Shown piece by piece: positions 18,801-26,406 of a DNA stretch of 43,903 nucleotides. Origin of the DNA: Nitrospira sp. CG24C. Its GTDB lineage: Bacteria > Nitrospirota > Nitrospiria > Nitrospirales > Nitrospiraceae. The stretch spans positions 910,355-954,257 of the forward strand of contig NEWR02000009.1 in NCBI GenBank assembly GCA_002869885.2, written 5' to 3'. Both the position numbers and the translations under genes were made by a program. How positions within the stretch are numbered: position 1 is the first letter of the stretch; each line of letters begins with the position of its first letter. The notes beneath the pieces were generated by a model. That model worked only from the letters and a program-made list of their open reading frames with translations. It had not been told where the DNA came from and searched no databases.

Positions 18801-21256
18801 ACGATTGCTGGCAATTCCGCGCTCGTCTGGCCGATCGCATTGCACCAGAGTCCATCCTTCCCGTACTCAGCAGACTCGATAAACAGCAGGTCTGGCTTAG
18901 CTGCCTCCAATTCCGCCCGCCAGTGACTTGGGGTCAGTCGATGTAAGGTAGCTTCCGAGTGAAAAGAGCTAAATGTGATCTCGTTCAAGATGCAGGCAAT
19001 GTTGAGTTTGCGATCGGGAGCAGAGGCACTGGTGGACTCCGCGGGGAAAAGCGAGGGGGCGTCAGCTGAAATCATACGCCCATGTGATGATTGCTCTTGC
19101 GGCAGAGAATCCGTTAATGCAGCAGGTCTCGATACGATATAAGCCGGCTTTGATACTGGCGACAGGTGAGGAGGACTAGGGACGAATACTTTTTTTTTAC
19201 GGCGCTGGAGGGTTTCTTTGCGAAGCGCCCACAGTGCTGATGGTAATCTTAGTAAGCCTTTTGCCGACTTGCTGTTATGAATCAACAGATAGCCCAACCG
19301 AAAGGAAATACTGGTCGCGCGTGTCTTTTCCAGTTGATGTCCCGCAGCTTCTATCTGTTGTCGCGCTTTTTGAAGCTGCTTGGTTGTCTCAGCAAGCGAT
19401 TTTTTGCTTTCTCGCAATTCAATACGGACCTGTTCAAGAGCATGCCGCCCATCACGAACAGTCGAATACTGCGTCTCAAGTTTGTTCTTTAATTCCGGAA
19501 TCGTCTCCGTCGTCAGCTGCCGATTTCTAGATTTAGCCTGTTCCAGCCAGGTGGTGGTCTTGGTCAGTGCCTCTTCTGTCACTTGGCGGGCCGTCTCTGC
19601 CTGTGTTACCCGTTGCTTCAGCTCGTTGACCTGTTCACCGACACCAAGATTCTGCTGGTTCGCTGCCTCCAGCTCCGCTTTTAGGCGGAGGAGTTTTCCT
19701 CCCATCTCGTGTACCGCCACCCTCTTCGCCTGCTCTTCAGCGGCCAACTGTGTGAGCTGATGCTGCAACGCCGCACGTTCCTCCTGGAGGCTCCACTGAC
19801 TCTGTTGCAACTGCCGCGTAGCCTGAGCCAACGCCTGCTCCGCCGCCTGACGGGCTGTCTCTTCCTGCGTCAGCCATTGTTGCAGAGTAGCGACCTGTTC
19901 GGTGACACCCCGATTCTGCTGGGTGGCCGTCTCCAGCGCCGCCTCATGCACCGCGATCCTCTTCGCCTGCTCTTCAGAGGTCAACTGTGTGAGCTGCTGC
20001 AACGTCGCACGTTCCTCCTGGAGGCTCTGCTGAGAATGTTCCAGCTGCAGCGTAGCCTGAGCCAACGCCTGCTCCGCCGCCTGACGGGCGGTTTCTTCCT
20101 GCGTCAGCCATTTCTGCAAAACAGTAAGCTGTTCGGTGGCAGCCTGATACTTCTGGTTCGTCTCTGCTAACTTGGTCTCCACGCGGAGCAGTTTTCCATC
20201 CGCCTCCTGCACCGCCACGCTCTTCGCCTGCCCCTCGGCCGTAACCAGGACCAGCTGCTGTTGAAACGCCGCACGTTCCTCCTGGAGGCTAAACTGGGCC
20301 TGTTCCAGCTGCAGCGCAGCCTGGGCCAACGCCTGCTCCACCGCCTGACGGGCTATTTCTTCTTCCATTACTCGCTGCTTCAGCGCGATAACCTGTTCGC
20401 CGGCACCCCGATACTGCTGAGTGGCCGTCTCCAGCTCCGCCTCCAGACGGAGGGCTCTTCCCTCCGCCTCGTGCACCGCGACCCTCTTCGCCTGCTCTTC
20501 AACGGTCAACTGTGTGAGTTGCTGCTGCAAAAGCGCCGCGCGTACCTCCAGGAGGTCGCGCTGAGTCTCTTCCAACTGGTTAGTGGCCTGAGCCAATACC
20601 TGTTCCGCCGCCTGGCGGGCCATCGCTTCTTCCATCACCCGCTGCTCCAGCACAGTGACCTGTTTAGCGGCACCCCGATACTGCTGGGTGACTGCCTCCA
20701 GCGTCTGCCGTTCGGTCTGAAGCTGAGCTTGAACCAAGGCTGTCTCCTTAGCTTGATCTTCCTGCTGACCGCGCAGCTTCAGGATGGTTTCCTGGAATGT
20801 CCTCCGTTCCGTATCAAATGCATCGGAACGCGATTCTGTATCCAAAATACGCTTCTCAACCGTGACCGCATCTTCGGTAGCCTTGAGCAGCAGATCTTTC
20901 GCTGACAGCAATTCGACAGTACGCTGCTTTGCTTCTAGGCTATACTGCTCGGCGAGATTGGCATGGGAACTCAGTTGTTCATCGAGTCTATGTTCTGCAT
21001 TAAGACGCGCCGCCTCGGCCTGTCGGATCCGCTCTACATATTGCAGGCGAACTCGTTCTAATTCCTCACGATGGGCTTGTTCCAGCACCAGAAGATGTTC
21101 GGGGCGCGCCGAATTGATTTCTCCCAAGGCTATTTTGGATTGAGCAGGAAATTTCCGACTCACTGCCCTATCCTTCAACATGATCACCTTGGCACGGGGA
21201 TCCTTTCCCCCTTTCCTCGTCGCCATTTTCGGTTGAGCCCGAAGTTTCCCACTCAT
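15830..21256 (-). CDS. Giant coiled-coil multi-domain glycosyltransferase
   Basis: The 1808-residue product begins with a long coiled coil (about 50-645) holding four tandem repeats of about 88 residues (193-281, 282-369, 370-447, 448-535) and part of a fifth. After an SFRLGYLLIHNSKSAKGLLR segment comes a CgeB-like glycosyltransferase (about 750-1060; CFMGAFHVRYPERT, MFDRRVFELL). Next is a GT2-like segment (about 1073-1295; IAVLAHVENQREL), then a beta-sandwich-like stretch (about 1305-1427), and a C-terminal GT4 domain (about 1430-1808; VIHNAIDTDLF, then DEAMSSGLVPVTN). ATG 21256 is well spaced from GGGAG; 21271 is not. It follows kpsMTED and probably assembles the exported glycan. Confidence 0.85.
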   Translation of the reverse strand: MSGKLRAQPKMATRKGGKDPRAKVIMLKDRAVSRKFPAQSKIALGEINSARPEHLLVLEQAHREELERVRLQYVERIRQAEAARLNAEHRLDEQLSSHANLAEQYSLEAKQRTVELLSAKDLLLKATEDAVTVEKRILDTESRSDAFDTERRTFQETILKLRGQQEDQAKETALVQAQLQTERQTLEAVTQQYRGAAKQVTVLEQRVMEEAMARQAAEQVLAQATNQLEETQRDLLEVRAALLQQQLTQLTVEEQAKRVAVHEAEGRALRLEAELETATQQYRGAGEQVIALKQRVMEEEIARQAVEQALAQAALQLEQAQFSLQEERAAFQQQLVLVTAEGQAKSVAVQEADGKLLRVETKLAETNQKYQAATEQLTVLQKWLTQEETARQAAEQALAQATLQLEHSQQSLQEERATLQQLTQLTSEEQAKRIAVHEAALETATQQNRGVTEQVATLQQWLTQEETARQAAEQALAQATRQLQQSQWSLQEERAALQHQLTQLAAEEQAKRVAVHEMGGKLLRLKAELEAANQQNLGVGEQVNELKQRVTQAETARQVTEEALTKTTTWLEQAKSRNRQLTTETIPELKNKLETQYSTVRDGRHALEQVRIELRESKKSLAETTKQLQKARQQIEAAGHQLEKTRATSISFRLGYLLIHNSKSAKGLLRLPSALWALRKETLQRRKKKVFVPSPPHLSPVSKPAYIVSRPAALTDSLPQEQSSHGRMISADAPSLFPAESTSASAPDRKLNIACILNEITFSSFHSEATLHRLTPSHWRAELEAAKPDLLFIESAEYGKDGLWCNAIGQTSAELPAIVEWCRAKQVPTVLWCKEDPIHSETFLNIAKLFDYLFTPDIDSISRYKGALGHDRVYLLPFACQPATNNPIETYQRKDAFCFMGAFHVRYPERTRELSAFVLELPAFRPLEIYDCNYGKNDPGSQFPAEYRQYIVGTLPFDQIDRAHKGYRYAINLNLIKQSQSMFDRRVFELLVSNTVTISNFSRGLRLLFGDLVISTDSGAEVIRRLKKLTDNEPRSRKFRLAGLRKMMSEHTYGQRLAYVVSKVSGKVIKQSLPHIAVLAHVENQRELDGIQANYQRQRYAHSLLYVIVGEGMVPPVSDDPRVRLLTCEQAKKMVVDGIDKKAELVAGMVAADYYGPNYLEDIALATRYTSVELIGKAARYTWEGGGFQLKQPDDAYHHVRSLPARAAAIRRQAIAHEPILSWVQSLGTRQLQADQGLAIDEFNYCEQGAAADVALIIETVDDLLGLNTGIAIDDLLEIAERIAPERACHDESPRLTGSQLAGDFGKRPSAAITLAVEGQSWRVDSTLPDGKHDYFYATTDHSLDELGFTERLKFYFDVTSGLDIQLVIVFLDVQQQKISQVIKPANHNVETVIPPGTTRIRLGLRIYSGGNAVINGLVLGHRNLQPSELIGEAEHLLLTNQYPSYDDLYRNAFVHSRVVAYAERGIRVDVFRLRSCEGLSYHEFHNIDVITGSQEALHKLLTGGHYQSVLVHFLDEAMWQVLQHHIGRVKVFVWAHGFEIQPWHRRDNFENEEQRDKAKVQSKARMAFWRNLLRQMPENLHLIFVSKYLAEVTMEDLGFRLPDSQYRVIHNAIDTDLFAYQRKSAEQRKKILSIRPYTSRTYANDLSVKAILLLSEKPYFKDLEFRIIGNGRLFDEVLAPVREFGNVYIEKRFLTHAEIAAMHREYGIFLCPSRMDTQGVSRDEAMSSGLVPVTNAVAAIPEFVDGICGCLAPPEDSAGLAEGIARLYESPELFLAMSAAAAERVRLESGRTSTIGLELSLFTINHI
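19652..20680 (-). repeat. Tandem repeats of about 264 bases inside the coiled-coil gene
   Basis: Four repeats of 267, 264, 234 and 264 bases encode units with ARQAAEQALAQAT and SLQEERAALQ motifs. A run of about 38 bases is identical between 19818-19855 and 20052-20089, which points to recent duplication or gene conversion. The third unit lacks ten codons. Copy number could change by recombination. Confidence 0.85.
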
Positions 21257-21429
21257 TGCCCCATCTCCCAAAGTAATGAGATCTTGAGTCGTAGTCGTTG
21301 TGCGATGGAAATGCAGATGGACCGATCGATTACCGTCACGCAGTGCTCTCCCTGCTCAATGCTAATAAGGAGAATTTGACGTGTGGAAAATCACGTCCAC
21401 CCCTTAGCTATCAATGCGCCAGGCTCTCG

Positions 21430-23181
21430 TTAAAACATCCTAAACACAACACCTGCCATCAACGCCAATTGAAACAGCATTGTGGTCATCTCTTTTGCGA
21501 TCTGCCGAGACTTCACATCGATCTTGGGCAGCACCAGAATGTGGTCTCCTGGACGGACCTTTGGTGCTCTGCTGAAAAATCCTTCGGTGCTCTCAACAAA
21601 ACTGCCGTCGCGATGGGCGATAATCACTTTCGATGCATCGGCATTCTGCGTGAATCCACCGGCTCGCTCGATGTAGTCATGCGCCGACAGTTCGCTTTCG
21701 AACGGTAACGTATTGGGGAACATCACTTCGCCACCCACCAACACCAGGCCGTCTTTGACCGGCACACGGACCGTGTCGCCATTCTCCAACAGCAATTCGT
21801 CTCGCAGGCTCGCCTGTGCGATCTGTACTTGACCGGAAGGCTCTATCTCTTTGGCCCGCTCGACCCACTGTAGAATAAGACTCGCTTCGTTGGCCCGCAG
21901 TATCGACTCATCGTTGGTACCTGACCGAGCAGTGAGCGCAGCTGCTTCCAGGCTCTTGAGCGAGGTTTGCAGTACCTGCTTTTGGCGATCTTTCACGCTG
22001 AGGCGAAAGAGTTGCAGATTGGCGACGTCGGAACGATCGGAGTACTCAATGCGCTTCAGGAGTTCTCCTATCCTCGTGCCATAGGGCAGCTGGTGCTCCT
22101 GGGAGCTCTGATGTTCTCCTTCGACCCGCACCGTGATGGTGCCCGGCCGTTTGTCGGCAGTAAATGCGAGTTCATCGCCATCGATCAGCTGTAGGCTTCC
22201 GGCCTGATCCAGCGGGTAATATTCGAGGTTTCTTATAGTGCCGGTATTGCGTGTCACACGCACGTGTGTGGCTAGCGGAAACGGTTTCGCCAATTTAATG
22301 AGATCCGCTCCATTCAATTCTGCGCCGGAGAACTCAAAGCGCTTGGCGTTTTCTGCCAGGCCGGAGACCGTGACCGTTTTTTGACGGGGGGAGACAAAAA
22401 TGATATCGCCGTCGGCTAACTGTACTTGAGGAATCTTGCCCTCAAGCAGGAAATCGTACAAGTTCATGTTCGTTCTGATTTGGGCTCCGCGTTTGACCTG
22501 AATATTCAGGAAAGATCCGCGTTCCAGATCGATGCCCCCTGCTTGATCCAGATAATGAAGTAGGCTGTCCATCGACGTACCGTTGTAGAGGCCTGGCCGA
22601 TTGACAAACCCTCCCACATACACCCGCACCGGTTGCGCTTCAGACAGGCTGGCGTAGCTGTACACATTGGCCCGATACACACGATGAACGGCTTTTTCTA
22701 TGACACTCTCCAGGTCCTGGTTACGGACTCCCAGGATTTTCACCGGCCCGACAGCGGGAATGAAGATGTTGCCCTGTGGATCAACCATCAGAACATTGTC
22801 GAATATCGCGCTGCCCCATAGTCGCAGCCTGACGCTATCGCCAATGGCCATGAGATAGTCCGGATTGAACTGCGTCGGCCCTTGGCGAGCGAACGCCCCG
22901 GTGAAGAGAGACGCGCCAAAGACCTGACTGTTACGATTTGCCGTGCTAACGGCTGATTGCTGCGGCCCCGGACGAATCTCACTCACCGATTCCTGCGGTG
23001 AGGCTGGTGCTGGAAGCTCAACTTTTCCCAGGGAAGGAGTCGGTTTAATCAGCGGCAGTGGGCTTGGCTGAGGTTGGCTTCCACCAGATTGCCCAAAAAG
23101 GCTGCCCAATAAACCGGGACTCTGCGCCAATACAGGATTGGCGAATACCAGCGCGATCAATGCGATAAGTATGTGGCGCAT
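21430..23181 (-). CDS. kpsD: Capsule export outer-membrane/periplasmic protein (KpsD-like)
   Basis: The 583-residue product has a signal peptide (MRHILIALIALVFANPVLAQ) and a polysaccharide export (Poly_export) domain beginning YLMAIGDSVRLRLWG at about residue 108. Several SLBB-like beta-grasp domains follow, for example VRVYVGGFVNRPGLY and VTVSGLAENAKRFEF, and there is a hydrophobic C-terminal helix. This is the KpsD/Wza family, which forms the channel through the periplasm and outer membrane. It starts 3 bases after the kpsE stop, so translation is coupled. Confidence 0.9.
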   Translation of the reverse strand: MRHILIALIALVFANPVLAQSPGLLGSLFGQSGGSQPQPSPLPLIKPTPSLGKVELPAPASPQESVSEIRPGPQQSAVSTANRNSQVFGASLFTGAFARQGPTQFNPDYLMAIGDSVRLRLWGSAIFDNVLMVDPQGNIFIPAVGPVKILGVRNQDLESVIEKAVHRVYRANVYSYASLSEAQPVRVYVGGFVNRPGLYNGTSMDSLLHYLDQAGGIDLERGSFLNIQVKRGAQIRTNMNLYDFLLEGKIPQVQLADGDIIFVSPRQKTVTVSGLAENAKRFEFSGAELNGADLIKLAKPFPLATHVRVTRNTGTIRNLEYYPLDQAGSLQLIDGDELAFTADKRPGTITVRVEGEHQSSQEHQLPYGTRIGELLKRIEYSDRSDVANLQLFRLSVKDRQKQVLQTSLKSLEAAALTARSGTNDESILRANEASLILQWVERAKEIEPSGQVQIAQASLRDELLLENGDTVRVPVKDGLVLVGGEVMFPNTLPFESELSAHDYIERAGGFTQNADASKVIIAHRDGSFVESTEGFFSRAPKVRPGDHILVLPKIDVKSRQIAKEMTTMLFQLALMAGVVFRMF

Positions 23182-23184
23182 AGA

Positions 23185-24366
23185 TTAGTCTCGATGCTCC
23201 CGAATGATGGTACTCAATAGACTGACGATGCCTGCCAGCATGAGCGTTGCCACAATAAACACTGCCGTATTGTAGATTCGGCGAGGTTCCATCGGGTACT
23301 GGGGCTGTGTAGGACTCTGGATCACCGACACCATCTTGACGGTTCTCATGGACTCGATCCGCCCCTTTTCTAGCGCCGCCAACGCCGTCTTATACATATC
23401 CTGCGCAAACTCCGCGATCATCTGCAGCCGTGTGAATTCTTCAATCGCATGATTCAAAGTTTGTCGTTCGGAGGAAGTCAGGCGTGCTTGCTGTCGCGCA
23501 ATCTGCTTCTTGACGGATGCGATCTGCAAATTAAGCTCAACGACAGAAGAATTTTGAGGATTCAAATATCCCAAGAGGGCGCCCCGCTGAGTATTAAGTG
23601 TGGTGAGTTGCCCTTCAAGTTGGTTGATGATCCCGAAGACATTTTCAGCCGTCCCTTGCGGAGACACCAAATTACGTTCGTTTTGATAGGCCAAGACCGC
23701 CTGACGGGCCTGCAGGACACGCTCGCTGATCTGCCCGACTTGCGTTTCGAGAAAGGAGACCTGCTCCTGGGCAAGCCGGCGGGCCACCGTGTTCATGTAG
23801 CGTTCCCCCTCTTCCATCAACAGGGTTGTCATGGCACGAGCCTTCTCCTGATTGAAGGCCTCTGTGCGAATGACCAGCACGCCAGCATACTCATCGAATT
23901 CCACTGCGACCCGGGAGAGATAATATCGATGAAACCACTCACGGGAGATGTCTACAGACCACATGCGAGAGATGAGATCGCGGCTGCGATCACTGTAGTG
24001 CTCTCGCAAGCCCAGCTCCTTATCCAGCTTCTCGAGCATGTCGACCGACAACAGATGGTCGCGAAGAAGTAGTTGGTCCGCCCTGTTGGCACCGCCGGAC
24101 ATGCCGAGAAGACTCGAGATGCCCGTCGATTGGCCGATCGCCATATCCGTCTGCTGAATGATGACGTGGGCTTCCGAGACATAGCGATCTGACGCAATGA
24201 ATCCCCAATACACGACGGCCAGTAGGCAGAGAAGCAATGCCAGCCAAAACGTGTACCCTTTCCCCCGAAAGGGTTTGAGTACCCTTCTGGTAGACGTGCG
24301 GCTTGTCGAAAACGTCGCAACGCTTGGTTGGGTTTGTTCCGGTGGCATGAAATGAAGTGGCATCAT
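23185..24366 (-). CDS. kpsE: Capsule export inner-membrane protein (KpsE-like)
   Basis: The 393-residue protein has an N-terminal membrane helix (FWLALLLCLLAVVYWGFIA, about 40-58), a large periplasmic helical domain with coiled coils (about 180-330), and a C-terminal helix (AVFIVATLMLAGIVSLL). It lies within the Wzz/PCP-3 family used by group 2 capsule exporters. It connects the KpsMT transporter to KpsD. Its start overlaps the kpsT stop in ATGA, a sign of translational coupling. The pre-C-terminal segment with Pro residues (PTQPQYPMEPRRI) is typical of this family. Confidence 0.88.
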   Translation of the reverse strand: MMPLHFMPPEQTQPSVATFSTSRTSTRRVLKPFRGKGYTFWLALLLCLLAVVYWGFIASDRYVSEAHVIIQQTDMAIGQSTGISSLLGMSGGANRADQLLLRDHLLSVDMLEKLDKELGLREHYSDRSRDLISRMWSVDISREWFHRYYLSRVAVEFDEYAGVLVIRTEAFNQEKARAMTTLLMEEGERYMNTVARRLAQEQVSFLETQVGQISERVLQARQAVLAYQNERNLVSPQGTAENVFGIINQLEGQLTTLNTQRGALLGYLNPQNSSVVELNLQIASVKKQIARQQARLTSSERQTLNHAIEEFTRLQMIAEFAQDMYKTALAALEKGRIESMRTVKMVSVIQSPTQPQYPMEPRRIYNTAVFIVATLMLAGIVSLLSTIIREHRD

Positions 24367-25028
24367 CGTTCGAGACTTTTCCTGTATTCTGTAAGGGCAT
24401 CGTTGATACTGTCGAACCAGTAGGCTCGTCCCTCATGCAACAAAATACCGGACGTGCAAAACTCCTTGAGGGTACCTTCCCCATGAGAGGCCATTATGAG
24501 ACCGGCCCGATCAGTGAGTGATTTGAATGCAGCAGCCGCTTTCTTCAAGAATGCCGCATCACCGGTGGAGGTCACCTCGTCTGAAATGTACACATCGAAA
24601 TCAAATGCCAAGGAGAGCCCAAATTGCAGCCGGGACTTCATTCCTGACGAGTATGTCTTAATAGGCTCGTCGAACGCCTCTCCAATCTCTGCAAAGTCCT
24701 CGATGTAGCGAAGGCGGTCTTCCATGTCTTCTTCGTGGCCGTGAATACGGCAGACAAATTTGGCATTCTGGCGTCCGGTCAGAGACGCCGCCAGGCCCCC
24801 GCCAAAGCCCATCGGCCATGAGACGCGGCAACGGCGTTCGACCAGGCCGCGCGTCGGCGTATCGATTCCACCGATCAGCCTTAATAACGTGGACTTCCCT
24901 GCCCCATTCCGTCCTACTAACCCGACATTGAGTTTGGGCGGGATCTTGAAACTTACGTTTTGCAGCACCCACTTACCCATGCCGTGGTCGGATCGATAAC
25001 GTTTGTAAACTCCGTCCACAACAATCAT
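24363..25028 (-). CDS. kpsT: Capsule export ABC ATPase (KpsT-like)
   Basis: The 221-residue ATPase starts MIVVDGVYKRYRS at ATG 25028. It has Walker A GRNGAGKST, signature YSSGMKSRLQFGLSL, and the KpsT-type Walker B VYISDEVTSTGDAAF, in which the residue after D is E as usual. The His switch is ASHGEGTLKEF. It powers export of the lipid-linked capsule glycan through KpsM. A longer frame from 25079 would add 17 residues overlapping kpsM and is unlikely. ATGA overlaps join it to kpsM before and kpsE after. Confidence 0.92.
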   Translation of the reverse strand: MIVVDGVYKRYRSDHGMGKWVLQNVSFKIPPKLNVGLVGRNGAGKSTLLRLIGGIDTPTRGLVERRCRVSWPMGFGGGLAASLTGRQNAKFVCRIHGHEEDMEDRLRYIEDFAEIGEAFDEPIKTYSSGMKSRLQFGLSLAFDFDVYISDEVTSTGDAAFLKKAAAAFKSLTDRAGLIMASHGEGTLKEFCTSGILLHEGRAYWFDSINDALTEYRKSLER

Positions 25029-25846
25029 TTGGTTACAACCCTTGTGGCATATCGAACATGGAGTGCGAGTCCGAGACAAATCGTGACCATGACAAAAGCC
25101 AAGAGATAGCCCATACTCACTCCTGGGATCGTATGATATTGAGGGAAAAATCCAGTTCGAATGGTCTCAATCCCATGGACAAAGGGGTTCAGCAGGAACC
25201 AGCTTTGATAGGCTGGGGGAATCGCCGAAGGCGGGTACATGATCCCTGATACGAAATATAAGGGGCCCAGTATCACCCCCCCCACTTTCCCTGATTCTGG
25301 AATTAACTGAGACGATACGGAAAGTATCAGCCCCAGGCCAACACCAGCCAACCACAGTGCAACGAATGCCAGCATGACCTGCAAAAATTCGTGAGGGAAT
25401 ACCTGGTACCCAATTAGCCCAAGTCCTATAAAAAGACACAAAGCACTGATGATAAACAGAAGGGCCTCTAATCCAGCCCGCACTAAGACAGTATCAACTG
25501 CGAGTACCTGCCGGTAGGTTAAGAGTGTGTCGTTGGCGGTAATGGCATCTTTTATGCGCATGGCCGTATTCCGTGCAAGGCCGAATCCGAGCACGCCTGT
25601 TGTGATAAAGAGACCCATGTCGATGTTCCCGATGAGTCTTTGCAGAACAAATCCAAACAGCACATTTAAAAAGATGATTTGTATGACCGGATCAAGGATG
25701 AGCCACAGCCATGCCGTTCGTGTCGCAGATAACCGAGCGACCGCCTCTCGAAGGAGAAGCGCTTTCCAGACTGCCAAGGTTATGGATGCCGGCGACCGTA
25801 CAGAATTTCTATGCTGAACATTGGCCGGATCATCGGCGAAAGCCAT
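25025..25846 (-). CDS. kpsM: Capsule export ABC permease (KpsM-like)
   Basis: The 273-residue ABC-2 permease has six membrane segments (LWLILDPVIQIIFLNVLFGFVL onward) and the family stretch VSGIMYPPSAIPPAYQSWFLLNPFVHGIE (quoted in part by key residues P, Y, N and H). With KpsT it exports the polysaccharide across the inner membrane. ATG 25846 is preferred because AGGTGAG sits 7 bases upstream; a GTG at 25858 is within that site. Its first 45 codons and upstream region are duplicated in decayed form directly upstream. Confidence 0.9.
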   Translation of the reverse strand: MAFADDPANVQHRNSVRSPASITLAVWKALLLREAVARLSATRTAWLWLILDPVIQIIFLNVLFGFVLQRLIGNIDMGLFITTGVLGFGLARNTAMRIKDAITANDTLLTYRQVLAVDTVLVRAGLEALLFIISALCLFIGLGLIGYQVFPHEFLQVMLAFVALWLAGVGLGLILSVSSQLIPESGKVGGVILGPLYFVSGIMYPPSAIPPAYQSWFLLNPFVHGIETIRTGFFPQYHTIPGVSMGYLLAFVMVTICLGLALHVRYATRVVTK

Positions 25847-26175
25847 CACGATTCTCACCTTGCAGGATACGGTATTAGTTGCTTCTAGAAACCAGATTTA
25901 CAAAACCAGATGCCCCGCTGGTTCGACTAAAATCCAGCGCTAGGCGGCTCGCCCGCGAACGATCGGACAACCGTTTCTCGCAGGAAGAGGGCTTTCCAGA
26001 CTGCCTAGGCTATGGATGCCGGCGACCACACAGAATTTCTGTGCCGAACATTGGCCGAACCGTGGGCGAAGGCCATTACGATTCTTGTATTGCAGGATAC
26101 GCGATGAGGTGACGTCTACAAAGCAGATTCACAAAACCAGCGGTACCACTGTTTCGACCAGGATCCACACCTGGC
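25745..26175. repeat. Imperfect tandem duplication of the kpsM 5' region
   Basis: Two units offset by exactly 230 bases match over the kpsM start and its upstream DNA: CTTTCCAGACTGCC at 25762 and 25992, TATGGATGCCGGCGACC, ACAGAATTTCT and TTGCAGGATACG. The upstream part also repeats as ATTTACAAAACCAG/ATTCACAAAACCAG. The left unit belongs to the intact kpsM; the right unit is diverged. Confidence 0.85.
25960..26076 (-). pseudogene. Truncated kpsM N-terminal remnant
   Basis: Reading from an ATG at 26076, the frame encodes MAFAHGSANVRHRNSVWSP and onward, clearly related to kpsM residues 1-45. TAG at 26005-26007 replaces the TTG codon for Leu24, and homology ends near residue 45, where the intact copy goes on into the first membrane segment. 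It is a decayed partial copy. Confidence 0.8.
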
Positions 26176-26250
26176 CCGCATTATTCCTGGGCGCTTCTTC
26201 TGCAATCGCCGATTCGCTACGCTGACACGTGAAGCGTCGTTGGGGTGTGG

Positions 26251-26347
26251 AGTTGCTGGTTTCTAGGTTGAGGTTTCAGGTTCGATCTCGGAATTTCACC
26301 AATCCGAAATGAATAACTTGAAACTGGAAACCAGAGGCTTGCAACTT
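26251..26347. repeat. Inverted repeat of GGTTTC/GGTT units
   Basis: AGTTGCTGGTTTCTAGG, then GGTTTCAGGTT on the left, faces AACTTGAAACTGGAAACCAG and TTGCAACTT on the right. The arms pair imperfectly over about 30 bases. It sits after the kpsS stop, between kpsS and the kpsM duplication. Confidence 0.7.
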
Positions 26348-26406
26348 GAAAGGCTTGAACAAGATACGCGCGCCCGTCTCGTCACGCTCGAGGGTCACCC
26401 TTAATG

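Noticed and set aside
20261..20905. Plus-strand open frame of 214 codons inside the giant gene
   Set aside because: It is antisense to the tandem coiled-coil repeats and its Leu/Arg/Gln periodicity is a shadow of them; no ribosome site or known fold.
25745..26175. Insertion sequence as cause of the kpsM duplication
   Set aside because: No transposase, terminal inverted repeats or target duplication are visible; it is a direct tandem copy of local sequence.
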